Below are positions 1 through 7,478 of a stretch of DNA of 9,493 nt, piece after piece. The DNA is from Gammaproteobacteria bacterium (GTDB taxonomy: Bacteria; Pseudomonadota; Gammaproteobacteria; Chromatiales; Chromatiaceae), in contig JARFQQ010000177.1 of NCBI GenBank assembly GCA_029287695.1, positions 1 through 9,493 on the forward strand, given 5' to 3'. A program made the translations under genes and the position numbers. Under the pieces are notes generated by a model. The model saw only the letters and a list, made by a program, of their open reading frames with translations, was not told the DNA's origin and ran no database searches. Each line of letters begins with the position of its first letter. The stretch's first letter is position 1.

Positions 1-503
1 TTGCCGAGCCATTGCCTGAGGCGCGAAACCTTGCCCTCCCGAAAGCTGGGCTCCCCGGCAACACGCCCGGTGTAGCGTCCGGCGGCGATTTCCGGATCGG
101 TTGCGATGAGGTTGTCAATTCCGAACCGGCTTGCAATCGGCATGGTCACGAAACTGTTGGTTGCCGTCACAATCAGGAGTGTGTCGCCTTTATCACGATG
201 CTGCTCGACGAGTCGCCTTGCCTTGTCAGTAATGAGCGGTTCGATCTTCTCGGTCATGAACTCCGCATGCCATTTGGCCAGGTTTTGCGGATCATTCCTC
301 GACAGTGGTTCCAGCGAGAATTCGAGAAATTTCATGATATCCAGCGTGCCGGATTCGTAAGCTTCGAAGAATTCCCGGTTCTTTTCCCTGTAGCGGACAG
401 AATCGACGATATTCCTCTCACACAGAAATTCGCCCCAGAGATAGTCGGAATCACCGGAGAGCAGGGTATTGTCGAGATCGAAGATGGCAAGCGTCATATC
501 CAT
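1..503 (-). CDS. HAD-IB family phosphatase (SerB-like), C-terminus beyond the window
   Basis: I translated this by hand from the reverse strand; 167 codons are visible before the window edge. It begins MDMTLAIFDLDNTLL, which holds HAD motif I (DxDxT, nucleophile Asp9 and general acid Asp11). A helical cap region follows (about 20-95), then motif II in IVTATNSF (about 111-118) and a GK pair near 157-158 that fits motif III. Motif IV should lie beyond base 1. Family members are usually about 215-220 residues, so roughly a quarter is missing. The start at 503 is preferred over the Met two codons later because a GAG lies six bases upstream. Proteins of this subclass (HAD-SF-IB, related to phosphoserine phosphatase) are cytoplasmic phosphomonoesterases; some are annotated as histidinol-phosphatase-like, but the substrate cannot be read from the sequence. 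It diverges from rppH, an arrangement I recall from Pseudomonas. Family assignment is firm, substrate unknown. Confidence 0.9.
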   Translation of the reverse strand, partial: MDMTLAIFDLDNTLLSGDSDYLWGEFLCERNIVDSVRYREKNREFFEAYESGTLDIMKFLEFSLEPLSRNDPQNLAKWHAEFMTEKIEPLITDKARRLVEQHRDKGDTLLIVTATNSFVTMPIASRFGIDNLIATDPEIAAGRYTGRVAGEPSFREGKVSRLRQWLG

Positions 504-529
504 AAACGGCTCGAAAAAATAAAACGGGC

Positions 530-535
530 ACTATA
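530..535 (-). promoter_or_regulatory. Possible -10 box for the HAD phosphatase gene
   Basis: On the minus strand the hexamer TATAGT matches the sigma70 -10 consensus at five of six positions. Transcription would begin near 523, leaving a leader of about 20 bases before the start at 503. The -35 region is poor: with an 18-base spacer the best hexamer is TTCAGC. Called from sequence alone; tentative. Confidence 0.35.
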
Positions 536-592
536 CAGAATATTTGTCATCTGGCTGAAATAGTTGTTTTTTTTGCTGACTGCCTGATACGC

Positions 593-618
593 CCGGTGAC
601 TTACCGGTATCTTTTTTT
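593..618 (+). terminator. Weak hairpin plus T-run in the HAD/rppH divergent region
   Basis: CCGGT (593-597) and ACCGG (603-607) form a perfect 5-bp stem with a 5-base loop. After TATC comes a run of seven T (612-618), then GTTTT. On the plus strand this resembles a short intrinsic terminator, but the stem is short and the T-run does not abut it. No plus-strand gene ends upstream, so it could only act on an rppH leader, a small RNA, or transcription antisense to the HAD gene. The rest of 504-716 is AT-rich, with another T8 run near 566-573; I could not find a convincing rppH promoter there. Confidence 0.25.
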
Positions 619-716
619 GTTTTATTAGCAGTGACTTATGCGTTCTTTCTCTTGCCATTGACGAGTATTTTTGATGAAATGCAAGGTTATTAAGTATTCA
701 TTATTGTTGTGGCCTT

Positions 717-1253
717 GTGATTGATTCCGATGGTTTCCGGCCAAATGTCGGAATAATACTTTGTAACGATCAGCGCAAACTTTTCTGGGCCAAGCGCATC
801 GGTCAGGATGCCTGGCAATTTCCGCAGGGAGGCATCAACGAAAACGAGTCTCCCGAAGAGGCGATGTTTCGTGAACTCGACGAGGAAGTCGGGCTGAAAC
901 CGGACCAGGTCGATGTGCTCGGGGTAACAGAGGGCTGGCTCAAGTATCGCCTGCCGCGTCGCTATCTGCGTAAAAACTGTGATCCTGTCTGCATTGGTCA
1001 GAAACAGCGCTGGTTTCTTCTGCGTGTGCTCTGTAAAGAGTCGGATTTTTGCCTGGACAGCTCGGAAAAACCCGAGTTCGACCACTGGAAGTGGGTCAAG
1101 TACTGGTACCCCGTCGACCAGGTCGTCTATTTCAAGCGCAACGTCTATGCCCAGGCCCTCAACGAACTGGCGCCGATACTCTATCCGGATGGTATCCCCG
1201 GGCAGTTTGAGCAGATAGAGACCAAATCCCGTCGCATCCGCCTTTACCGGTAA
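717..1253 (+). CDS. rppH: RNA pyrophosphohydrolase RppH (Nudix family)
   Basis: A 178-residue protein (E. coli RppH is 176) that removes pyrophosphate from the triphosphorylated 5' ends of transcripts, leaving a 5' monophosphate that stimulates RNase E decay. The N-terminus [17 protein letters not shown] is the typical RppH start. The Nudix box is intact: Gly38, Glu44, then RELDEEVGL at 52-60, with the metal-binding glutamates Glu53, Glu56 and Glu57. The RppH-type segments WQFPQGG (33-39) and FDHWKWV (about 119-125) are also present. The start codon is GTG: it gives the conserved MID opening, and no in-frame ATG lies between it and the upstream stop at 675. No clear Shine-Dalgarno sequence precedes it. 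ptsP begins 17 bases after the stop, as in other gammaproteobacteria, so the two are probably one operon. Confidence 0.97.
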   Translation: MIDSDGFRPNVGIILCNDQRKLFWAKRIGQDAWQFPQGGINENESPEEAMFRELDEEVGLKPDQVDVLGVTEGWLKYRLPRRYLRKNCDPVCIGQKQRWFLLRVLCKESDFCLDSSEKPEFDHWKWVKYWYPVDQVVYFKRNVYAQALNELAPILYPDGIPGQFEQIETKSRRIRLYR

Positions 1254-1270
1254 GGGCTGAGCCATACGGC

Positions 1271-3541
1271 ATGCTGGAGACACTCCACCGGATCATTCAG
1301 GAAGTCAACAATGCGAATGATCTTGTTGATGCACTGAATATCATCGTCACGCGCCTGAAGACCCAGATCGGCGCTGATGTCTGCTCCATCTACCTCACTG
1401 ACAGCGAGCAGCGGGAACATGTGCTCATGGCGACAGACGGACTTCGCCCCGAAGCCGTCGGCAAGGTTGCTCTTCCGTTGCACCGCGGTCTGGTCGGCCT
1501 TGTCGCCGAGCGCGCCGAGTACATCAACCTGGATGATGCCTCCAAACATCCCAGCTACCTTGCGATTTCAGAAACAGGCGAGACGCGTTACCACGCCTTT
1601 CTTGGCGCACCGATCGTCCACAACCGGGAGGTCCTCGGAATACTGGTCATTCGCCAGCTGATCTCGCGGAAATATGATGACGAGGAAGTCACGTTCGTCC
1701 TGACGCTAGCCGCCCAGCTCGCAAGCGCTATCAATCATGCCCGCGCCAGCGGAGAGCTCGGCCGTCTGCACAATCACGGCGTCGTCACAGAACTTTTTCT
1801 CAGGGGCAATGCAAGCTCTTCCGGTGTCGCCATCGGTACAGGCATCGTGGCATACCAGCCGGCTTCGCTGACTAACGTGCCCGACCGCAAAATTTCGGAT
1901 ACCGGTACTGAAAAACAGCGGCTCAAGGATGCGATCGAGGCCGTCAAGGAGGAACTCAGGCAATTCAAGTGCAAGATGGAAGGGCAGTTGCCGGCCGAGG
2001 ACCAGGCGCTGTTCGATGCCTGGATCATGATGTTGTCGGAGAAAGCCCTGCTGGAGCGGGCGCTGTTTCTCATCGAGGAGGAGAGTAACTGGGCGCCGGG
2101 TGCTTTGCGCGAGACGATCGAGGAGCATGCCCGTGTATTTGACGCCATGGATGATGCCTACCTGCGTGAGCGGGCGTCCGATGTCCGCGATCTCGGCCGC
2201 CGTGTACTGCTTCATTTGCAGAAAAAATCGCCGGAACCGGTCAATTATCCGGCGGAAACCATACTCGTCGGCGAAGAGGTCAGCGCCATGCAGCTCGCGG
2301 AAGTCCCACAGGACCGACTCGCGGGTGTCATCTCTGCCAGGGGATCAAGTTCCTCGCATGTTGCGATCCTTGCAAGAGCACTTGGCGTACCGGCCGTCAT
2401 GGGAGTGACCGACCTTCCTGTCACACAGCTCGAAGGACGCGATCTCATCATTGATGGTTACCAGGGACGTCTCTATATTTCGCCTCAGCAAACAGTTGTC
2501 CGGGAATACCGGCGTCTGCTCAACGAGGAGAAAGCACTCGGCCGTGAGCTGATGAGTCTCAGTGGCTTGCCGGCCGAAACGCTCGATCACCATCATGTTC
2601 CTCTCTACCTCAATACCGGGCTGCTCTCGGAAATGAGTCACTTCGGCATAAAGGAAGCAGAGGGGATCGGGCTGTACCGTACCGAGTTTCCTTTCATGGT
2701 CCGTGACCGTTTCCCGGGCGAGGATACACAGTACACGAATTACAGAAAGGTGCTCGAGACCTTTGCCCCGCGGCCTGTGGTCTTGCGGACGCTCGATATT
2801 GGCGGTGACAAACCTTTGCCGTATTTCCCTGTTTCGGAATCCAATCCATTCCTCGGCTGGCGTGGTGTCAGGATTTCACTCGATCATCCCGAAATCTTCC
2901 TGACACAGGTGCGTGCCATGCTGCGTGCCAATTCGGGCCTCGGTAACCTCCACATCATGATGCCGATGGTCAGCTCGGTGAATGAGGTCGAGGAACTGAC
3001 CACGCTGATCAGGCGCGCCTACCGTGAACTTGTCAGCGAGGGCTACGCCATCACGATGCCAAAAACAGGTGTCATGATCGAAGTACCGGCTGCCGTTTAC
3101 AAGAGCGCGGCCATTGCCAAACGTGTTGATTTTATCTCTGTCGGTACCAATGACCTGACGCAATACCTGCTTGCTGTCGACCGCAACAACCCGCGTGTAG
3201 CCGCCATCTACAGTGACCTGCATCCGGCTCTATTACAGGCGCTGCAACAGACCGTCCAGGGTGCCCGTCAATACAACTGTCCTGTCGGCGTATGTGGCGA
3301 GATGGCGGGCAACCCCCTGGCAACACCCCTGTTGCTTGGTCTCGGTGTCGACAGCCTCAGCATGAGTACCGGGAGTCTTTTACGGGTGAAACGCACGATA
3401 CGGTCGCTTGAGAAGGCGCAGGCCGAGAACTGGCTGGAGAACGCATTGCAGATGGACGATGCGGCAGATGTCAGCAGCTACATGCATGCCGTTCTCGAAC
3501 AGAAGGGCCTCGAAATGCTCATCAAGCCCGGCAAGCGTTGA
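1271..3541 (+). CDS. ptsP: Phosphoenolpyruvate-protein phosphotransferase PtsP (enzyme I-Ntr)
   Basis: A 756-residue cytoplasmic enzyme (E. coli PtsP is 748) that takes phosphate from PEP and passes it through NPr (PtsO) to EIIA-Ntr (PtsN), the nitrogen-related phosphorelay controlling potassium handling and other targets. Domains in order: an N-terminal GAF sensor (about 1-160, containing FLGAPIVHN at 110-118), the PEP-utilising N domain (about 182-305), the swivelling phosphohistidine domain with active-site His363 in GSSSSHVAIL, and the C-terminal PEP-binding barrel (about 440-720). Barrel motifs include EGIGLYRTEF (464-473), LDIGGDKPLP (508-517), MIEVPAA (602-608), VGTNDLTQY (624-632) and the catalytic Cys675 in GVCGEMAG. 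No key residue is missing. The start MLETLHRIIQEVN matches the usual PtsP opening; an AAGGG lies about 14 bases upstream. Partner genes ptsN and ptsO are not in the window. The GAF domain is known in the family to respond to nitrogen status (glutamine). Confidence 0.97.
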   Translation: MLETLHRIIQEVNNANDLVDALNIIVTRLKTQIGADVCSIYLTDSEQREHVLMATDGLRPEAVGKVALPLHRGLVGLVAERAEYINLDDASKHPSYLAISETGETRYHAFLGAPIVHNREVLGILVIRQLISRKYDDEEVTFVLTLAAQLASAINHARASGELGRLHNHGVVTELFLRGNASSSGVAIGTGIVAYQPASLTNVPDRKISDTGTEKQRLKDAIEAVKEELRQFKCKMEGQLPAEDQALFDAWIMMLSEKALLERALFLIEEESNWAPGALRETIEEHARVFDAMDDAYLRERASDVRDLGRRVLLHLQKKSPEPVNYPAETILVGEEVSAMQLAEVPQDRLAGVISARGSSSSHVAILARALGVPAVMGVTDLPVTQLEGRDLIIDGYQGRLYISPQQTVVREYRRLLNEEKALGRELMSLSGLPAETLDHHHVPLYLNTGLLSEMSHFGIKEAEGIGLYRTEFPFMVRDRFPGEDTQYTNYRKVLETFAPRPVVLRTLDIGGDKPLPYFPVSESNPFLGWRGVRISLDHPEIFLTQVRAMLRANSGLGNLHIMMPMVSSVNEVEELTTLIRRAYRELVSEGYAITMPKTGVMIEVPAAVYKSAAIAKRVDFISVGTNDLTQYLLAVDRNNPRVAAIYSDLHPALLQALQQTVQGARQYNCPVGVCGEMAGNPLATPLLLGLGVDSLSMSTGSLLRVKRTIRSLEKAQAENWLENALQMDDAADVSSYMHAVLEQKGLEMLIKPGKR

Positions 3542-3664
3542 GTGAGGCTTTGTCCAGGCAGAGTGATCCTCGCGGATGCCCCGGAGTTCCTGACAGGATG
3601 CCGTAGAGGCGGTGGTTTCCTCTGCCATTATGAGGAATTGGATCTGACGCCGCGATATCAGTGT

Positions 3665-3670
3665 TAGCAT
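3665..3670 (+). promoter_or_regulatory. Possible extended -10 element for the zinc-ribbon Nudix gene
   Basis: TGTTAGCAT contains TAGCAT (four of six against TATAAT) preceded by a correctly placed TGn extended -10 motif. No good -35 is seen at 16-18 bases upstream. Transcription would start near 3677, about 85 bases before the gene. No convincing intrinsic terminator for ptsP was found in 3542-3761. Tentative. Confidence 0.25.
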
Positions 3671-3722
3671 TCGGGGAAATTTTCATATCCCTCGCCCGGA
3701 TAAATCATCAACCCGGAATGCT
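3666..3722. repeat. Imperfect inverted repeat upstream of the Nudix gene
   Basis: AGCATTCGGG (3666-3675) and CCCGGAATGCT (3712-3722) are complementary over ten base pairs, with one bulged G in the right arm and 36 bases between the arms. The left arm overlaps the possible -10 element at 3665-3670. It could be a binding-site pair, a leader hairpin if transcription starts further upstream (for example from ptsP readthrough), or chance. No function can be assigned. Confidence 0.45.
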
Positions 3723-3761
3723 ACGCCAGATGTCTGCCCGGGAGAGGAAACAGGACAACAG

Positions 3762-4355
3762 ATGAAATACTGCAGCCATTGCGGCTCTCTGATCAGTATC
3801 ACAGTACCCGAGGGTGACAACCGCCCGCGTCATGTCTGTACTTCTGTGAGCTGCGGTTCTATCCACTACCAGAATCCCAATATCGTCGCCGGTTGCCTGA
3901 TCGAACATGGCGATGCGCTGTTGCTCTGCAAGCGTGCGATCGAGCCACGCTATGGCCTCTGGACTTTGCCTGCCGGTTTTCTCGAAAACGGGGAGTCGGT
4001 CGAGGAGGGGGCCCTCAGGGAAACACGCGAAGAGGCCTGTGCCGACGTCGAGATCATGCAGCTCTACACCATGTTTTCACTCACCCACATCAACCAGGTC
4101 TACATGATGTTTCGTGCCCGCCTGCATGAACCGCTCTTCTCTCCCGGAGAGGAGAGTCTGGAGGTTCGCCTGTTTGAAGAATCGGAAATACCCTGGGGTG
4201 AACTGGCTTTTCCAGTGATGAACCAGACCCTGAAGCACTATTTCGAGGATCGCCGCAAGGGTGAATTCAAAACACATATCGGCGCAGTCAAGGCCCTCGG
4301 TGAAGGTGCCGCCAGGCGGATCGAGGTGCAGATGCTGCAGGGCGGGAATCCCTAG
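3762..4355 (+). CDS. Nudix hydrolase with N-terminal zinc ribbon (NUDX23-like)
   Basis: A 197-residue protein with two parts. Residues 1-40 form a small zinc ribbon: CSHC (Cys4, Cys7) and Cys26/Cys31, followed by IHYQNPN (34-40). Residues 41-160 form a Nudix fold with GLWTLPAGF (65-73) and a Nudix box running from Gly72 through Glu78 to RETREEACA (86-94). The same architecture occurs in plant NUDX23, an FAD/ADP-ribose pyrophosphatase, and NADH pyrophosphatases are distantly similar; hydrolysis of a nucleoside diphosphate derivative is therefore likely, the exact substrate uncertain. Two oddities: the second zinc pair is spaced CX4C rather than the common CX2C, and the usual Gly near the end of the Nudix box is Cys93. 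I recall Cys there in Pseudomonas relatives, so it may be normal for this subfamily. Start: an AGGA lies about seven bases upstream of the ATG. Its stop overlaps that of convergent rsmE. Confidence 0.9.
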   Translation: MKYCSHCGSLISITVPEGDNRPRHVCTSVSCGSIHYQNPNIVAGCLIEHGDALLLCKRAIEPRYGLWTLPAGFLENGESVEEGALRETREEACADVEIMQLYTMFSLTHINQVYMMFRARLHEPLFSPGEESLEVRLFEESEIPWGELAFPVMNQTLKHYFEDRRKGEFKTHIGAVKALGEGAARRIEVQMLQGGNP

Positions 4356-5074
4356 AAATCGCCCCAGAGCAGCTGCAGGGCGGCCAGTGCTGCGACAGGT
4401 GCCGTTTCTGTCCTGAGTATGCGTGGCCCCAGCGTTACCGCATGAAAGCCTCTCTCGCGAAGCATTTCCGTCTCCCCGGCCGTCAACCCGCCTTCCGGGC
4501 CAGCAACCAGGTGAACATCCGTTGCGGCACATTCCAGCTCCCTCAATGAGGCTGCCTTTCCGGGATCAAGCATGATGCCAAAGCGAGCCGTCCGGGCCCA
4601 GGCTTCCAGCGCCTGTACGGAATCCAGTCGGGGAACACGTGCGCGACCGCACTGTTCACAAGCTGCAATGATCACTTGCCGCCAGTGTTCGAGCTTTCCC
4701 TCGAGGCGCTTGCTATCGAGTTTGACGACCGTGCGTTCTGTCGTCAGCGGTGTGATCCCGGCGACACCAAGCTCGACCGCTTTCTGGATTGCATAGTCCA
4801 TACGCTGTCCCTTTGCGAGCGGTATTCCGAGATGAATCATCAGCGGGCTCTCGTTTTCCGGGGCACTGCGTGAGTCGACACGCATCCTCAGGCTGTTGCG
4901 GCTTGTCGAGAGGATGATGCCTGCATAGTTGCTGCCGTCGCCATTGAAAAGAGTGACCGGGTCGCCGGAGCGGCAGCGCAACACCTTGAGCAGGTGATGT
5001 GCCTGCTGACCCGTGATCTCGCATTCGTTTCCGCTTGCGAGCTCGCTTGCCAGGTAGATACGCGGAACGCGCAT
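4352..5074 (-). CDS. rsmE: 16S rRNA (uracil(1498)-N3)-methyltransferase RsmE
   Basis: A 240-residue SPOUT-class methyltransferase (E. coli RsmE is 243) that uses SAM to make m3U1498 in the decoding region of 16S rRNA, acting on the assembled small subunit. It starts MRVPRIYLA, like E. coli MRIPRIY. An N-terminal PUA-like domain (about 1-70) is followed by the knotted catalytic domain with HLGIPLAKG (81-89), ACEQCGRARVP (138-148), VAGPEGGLT (190-198) and LGPRILRTETA (215-225), the last two forming the SAM-binding trefoil knot. I chose the ATG at 5074: the reading frame opens further upstream (a TTG at 5104), but that would overlap the end of metF by 14 bases and add ten residues without family match. 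An AGGA lies about 11 bases before the chosen ATG. The gap to metF is 16 bases, so rsmE is probably the distal gene of the ahcY-metF unit. Confidence 0.95.
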   Translation of the reverse strand: MRVPRIYLASELASGNECEITGQQAHHLLKVLRCRSGDPVTLFNGDGSNYAGIILSTSRNSLRMRVDSRSAPENESPLMIHLGIPLAKGQRMDYAIQKAVELGVAGITPLTTERTVVKLDSKRLEGKLEHWRQVIIAACEQCGRARVPRLDSVQALEAWARTARFGIMLDPGKAASLRELECAATDVHLVAGPEGGLTAGETEMLRERGFHAVTLGPRILRTETAPVAALAALQLLWGDF

Positions 5075-5090
5075 GCCGCTTATAGTCCTG

Positions 5091-5951
5091 CTAGAGTCTG
5101 TCAAGCCCGAGATTTTTCCAGAGACCCAGTGTCGGGCCGGACTGGTTCATGGTGTAGAAATGCAAGCCCGGCGCACCGGCATCCAGCAGTCTCTGGCAGA
5201 GGTAGGTGACCACCTCTTCACCAAAAGCACGCAGGCTCTCGAGATCTTCGCCGAATGCCTCGAGCTTCTTGCGGATCCAGCGTGGAATCTCCGCGCCAGT
5301 GGCATCGGAAAAGCGTGCCAGCTGAACAAAGTTGGTGATCGGCATCACGCCCGGCACGATCGGCACACTGATTCCGGCCTTCTCGCAGTTGTCGACGAAG
5401 TGACAGTAGGCGTCGGCATTGTAGAAATACTGCGTGATGGCGCTGTCAGCCCCGGCATCCACCTTGCGCTTGAAATTTGCCAGATCGACCGAGGGGGAGG
5501 CTGCCTGGGGATGATACTCGGGATAGGCTGCCACCTCGATATGGAAATGGTCACCCGTGGTCTCGCGGATAAAAGCAACCAGCTCGTTGGCGTAGCGCAG
5601 CTCGTCTAGTTCGCCGAGCCCTGAGCCGGAGGGCAGGTCGCCGCGCAAGGCGACGAGCTTGTTGATTCCCTGTTGCCTGTAGCGCTCGAGCATGGCTGAG
5701 ATTTCATCACGGCTCGAGCCAACGCAGGAGATGTGAGGCGCTGTATCAATACCTTCACTCTTGAGCCAGTCGACGCTCTCGAATGTGCGTTCCCTCGTCG
5801 AGCCCCCGGCTCCGTAGGTGACGGAGAAAAAGGCAGGGGATACGGACTGCAGTTCACGGACTGCCTGCTGAAGTTTTTCGAAGCCTGGTGCGGTGCGAGG
5901 AGGGAAGAGCTCCACGCTGAATATTTTGTCGTATTGTTGCTGGCTGTTCAT
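5091..5951 (-). CDS. metF: 5,10-methylenetetrahydrofolate reductase MetF
   Basis: A 286-residue FAD-dependent (beta/alpha)8-barrel enzyme (E. coli MetF is 296) that reduces 5,10-methylene-THF to 5-methyl-THF with NADH, supplying the methyl group for homocysteine remethylation. Visible motifs: FSVELFPPRT (11-20) with Glu14 equivalent to the catalytic E. coli Glu28, VTYGAGGSTRE (44-54), HISCVG (73-78), ALRGDLP (101-107) with Asp105, ITQYFYN (172-178) with substrate-binding Gln174, and the C-terminal GLHFYTMNQ (262-270). The ATG at 5951 is preferred to an in-frame TTG at 5990 because the latter falls inside the terminator hairpin and adds residues without family match; AGGG lies ten bases upstream of 5951. 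It follows ahcY after 81 bases that contain a hairpin plus T-run, too little room for an obvious separate promoter, so expression probably depends on readthrough from ahcY. Confidence 0.96.
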   Translation of the reverse strand: MNSQQQYDKIFSVELFPPRTAPGFEKLQQAVRELQSVSPAFFSVTYGAGGSTRERTFESVDWLKSEGIDTAPHISCVGSSRDEISAMLERYRQQGINKLVALRGDLPSGSGLGELDELRYANELVAFIRETTGDHFHIEVAAYPEYHPQAASPSVDLANFKRKVDAGADSAITQYFYNADAYCHFVDNCEKAGISVPIVPGVMPITNFVQLARFSDATGAEIPRWIRKKLEAFGEDLESLRAFGEEVVTYLCQRLLDAGAPGLHFYTMNQSGPTLGLWKNLGLDRL

Positions 5952-5970
5952 CACTTGTGATCCCTGGCGC

Positions 5971-6005
5971 AAAAATGCAGCGGCCGGCAATGGGCTGCCG
6001 GCCGC
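5971..6005 (-). terminator. Intrinsic terminator / attenuator between ahcY and metF
   Basis: A perfect 10-bp GC-rich inverted repeat (5980-5989 with 5996-6005, six-base loop) lies 28 bases after the ahcY stop. Read on the minus strand it is followed by TGCA and then five T (5971-5975). The stem is strong but the T-run is short and offset by four bases, so partial termination is more likely than a complete stop. As metF starts at 5951 with no visible promoter of its own, this would lower metF-rsmE expression relative to ahcY. Confidence 0.65.
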
Positions 6006-6032
6006 GATGTTCCGGTCAGATTGCGTTACAAG

Positions 6033-7445
6033 TCAGTAACGATAATGCTCGGGCTTGTAGGGGCCATCGACTGCAACACCGATGTAGCCCGCCTGGTAGT
6101 CCGACAATGTTGTCAGGTTGGCGCCGATCTTTTCCAGGTGCAGACGCGCTACTTCCTCGTCAAGATGCTTCGGCAAGGTGTAGACGGCCTTTTCGTAGTC
6201 ATCAGGTCTGGCCCAGAGCTCTATCTGCGCAAGGACCTGGTTCGTGAAGGAGTTCGACATGACGAAGCTCGGGTGACCGGTTCCACAACCGAGATTCACG
6301 AGACGCCCCTGGGCCAGCAGGATGATGCGCTTGCCATCGGGAAAGATGATGTGGTCGACCTGCGGCTTGATCTCTTCCCACTGGTAAGGCTCGAGGCTGG
6401 CGACATCGATTTCGTTGTCGAAATGACCAATGTTGCAGACGATCGCCTGGTCTTTCATTTTTTCCATGTGGTCGTGGCTGATGACATGGTAGTTGCCAGT
6501 GGCCGTAACAAAGATGTCTGCCTTGTCGCAGACATCATCCATCGTCACGTCACGGTAACCCTCCATTGCGGCTTGCAATGCGCAGATCGGGTCAATTTCG
6601 GTAATCCAGACTGTGGCGCCGAGGCCGCGCAGCGATTGCGCAGAACCCTTGCCGACATCTCCGTAACCGCATACGACTGCGATCTTGCCTGCGACCATGA
6701 CGTCCGTCGCGCGCTTGATGCCATCGACGAGAGACTCGCGGCATCCGTAAAGATTGTCGAACTTCGACTTGGTGACAGAGTCGTTGACGTTGATCGCGGG
6801 GCAGTAGAGTGTCCCGTCCTTTGCCATTTGGTAAAGACGGTGGACGCCCGTTGTGGTTTCCTCGGTGATGCCCTGGATGTTCGCCTTGATGGTGGAATAC
6901 CAGTTCGGGTTCCTGGCCAGTGTCGACTTGATGGCATTAAAGAGCGAGACCTCTTCCTCGCTGGAAGGGTTGTCCAGCACGGAGATATCCTGTTCTGCCT
7001 TGCTGCCAAGGGACAGCAGCAGTGTCGCATCACCCCCGTCGTCAAGGATCATGTTCGGCGTGCCGCCGTCATGCCACTCCATGATGCGGTGTGTGTAGTT
7101 CCAGTAGTCGTCGAGCGTCTCGCCCTTGAAAGCGAATACAGGGATGCCGTCCGCCGCAATCGCTGCAGCGGCATGGTCCTGGGTCGAGAAAATATTGCAC
7201 GATGCCCAGCGCACCTCTGCACCGAGCGCGGTCAGCGTCTCGATCAGCACGGCGGTCTGGATTGTCATGTGCAGGCTGCCTGCAATGCGCGCACCCTTGA
7301 GAGGCTTCTCTCCGGCATGTTTCTCACGCAGTGCCATGAGACCGGGCATTTCGGTCTCGGCAATGGCAATCTCCTTGCGTCCCCAGTCGGCGAGAGAAAG
7401 ATCGGCAACGATATAATCGGGCGTGTTTTCAGCAACAGCGTTCAT
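6033..7445 (-). CDS. ahcY: Adenosylhomocysteinase (S-adenosylhomocysteine hydrolase)
   Basis: A 470-residue NAD-dependent cytoplasmic enzyme that reversibly hydrolyses SAH, the product inhibitor of methyltransferases, to homocysteine and adenosine. Visible: N-terminal catalytic segments [12 protein letters not shown] (19-30) and [16 protein letters not shown] (56-71), [13 protein letters not shown] (84-96), the roughly 40-residue insertion typical of many bacterial forms (about 150-190, absent from the human enzyme), [13 protein letters not shown] (195-207), the NAD-binding [11 protein letters not shown] (259-269), HFDNEID (341-347) and the C-terminal tail YKPEHYRY (463-470) whose Lys/Tyr contact NAD of the neighbouring subunit. 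The ATG at 7445 has AGGAG seven bases upstream (7453-7457) and gives the expected N-terminus; the frame stays open upstream to 7517, but that stretch is the riboswitch. It sits between metK and metF; regulation is through the SAH riboswitch in its leader. Confidence 0.97.
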   Translation of the reverse strand: MNAVAENTPDYIVADLSLADWGRKEIAIAETEMPGLMALREKHAGEKPLKGARIAGSLHMTIQTAVLIETLTALGAEVRWASCNIFSTQDHAAAAIAADGIPVFAFKGETLDDYWNYTHRIMEWHDGGTPNMILDDGGDATLLLSLGSKAEQDISVLDNPSSEEEVSLFNAIKSTLARNPNWYSTIKANIQGITEETTTGVHRLYQMAKDGTLYCPAINVNDSVTKSKFDNLYGCRESLVDGIKRATDVMVAGKIAVVCGYGDVGKGSAQSLRGLGATVWITEIDPICALQAAMEGYRDVTMDDVCDKADIFVTATGNYHVISHDHMEKMKDQAIVCNIGHFDNEIDVASLEPYQWEEIKPQVDHIIFPDGKRIILLAQGRLVNLGCGTGHPSFVMSNSFTNQVLAQIELWARPDDYEKAVYTLPKHLDEEVARLHLEKIGANLTTLSDYQAGYIGVAVDGPYKPEHYRY

Positions 7446-7478
7446 TTTGAGTCTCCTGTCGTCATACTCGTAATTAAA

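Noticed and set aside
12..563. A 183-codon plus-strand open frame at the left edge
   Set aside because: The minus strand encodes a clear HAD phosphatase with motif I and II; the plus-strand frame is its shadow.
690..1283. A 197-codon open frame on the minus strand over rppH
   Set aside because: The plus strand encodes an unmistakable RppH; the antisense product has no recognisable motif.
3542..3761. Terminator after ptsP (ATCC/GGAT near 3565-3577)
   Set aside because: A 4-bp stem without a T-run is not enough to call a terminator.
5081..5104. TTGACA followed by TATAAG on the minus strand, looking like a promoter for rsmE
   Set aside because: The spacer is only 14 bases, too short for a sigma70 promoter, and the start would fall at or within the rsmE start codon region.
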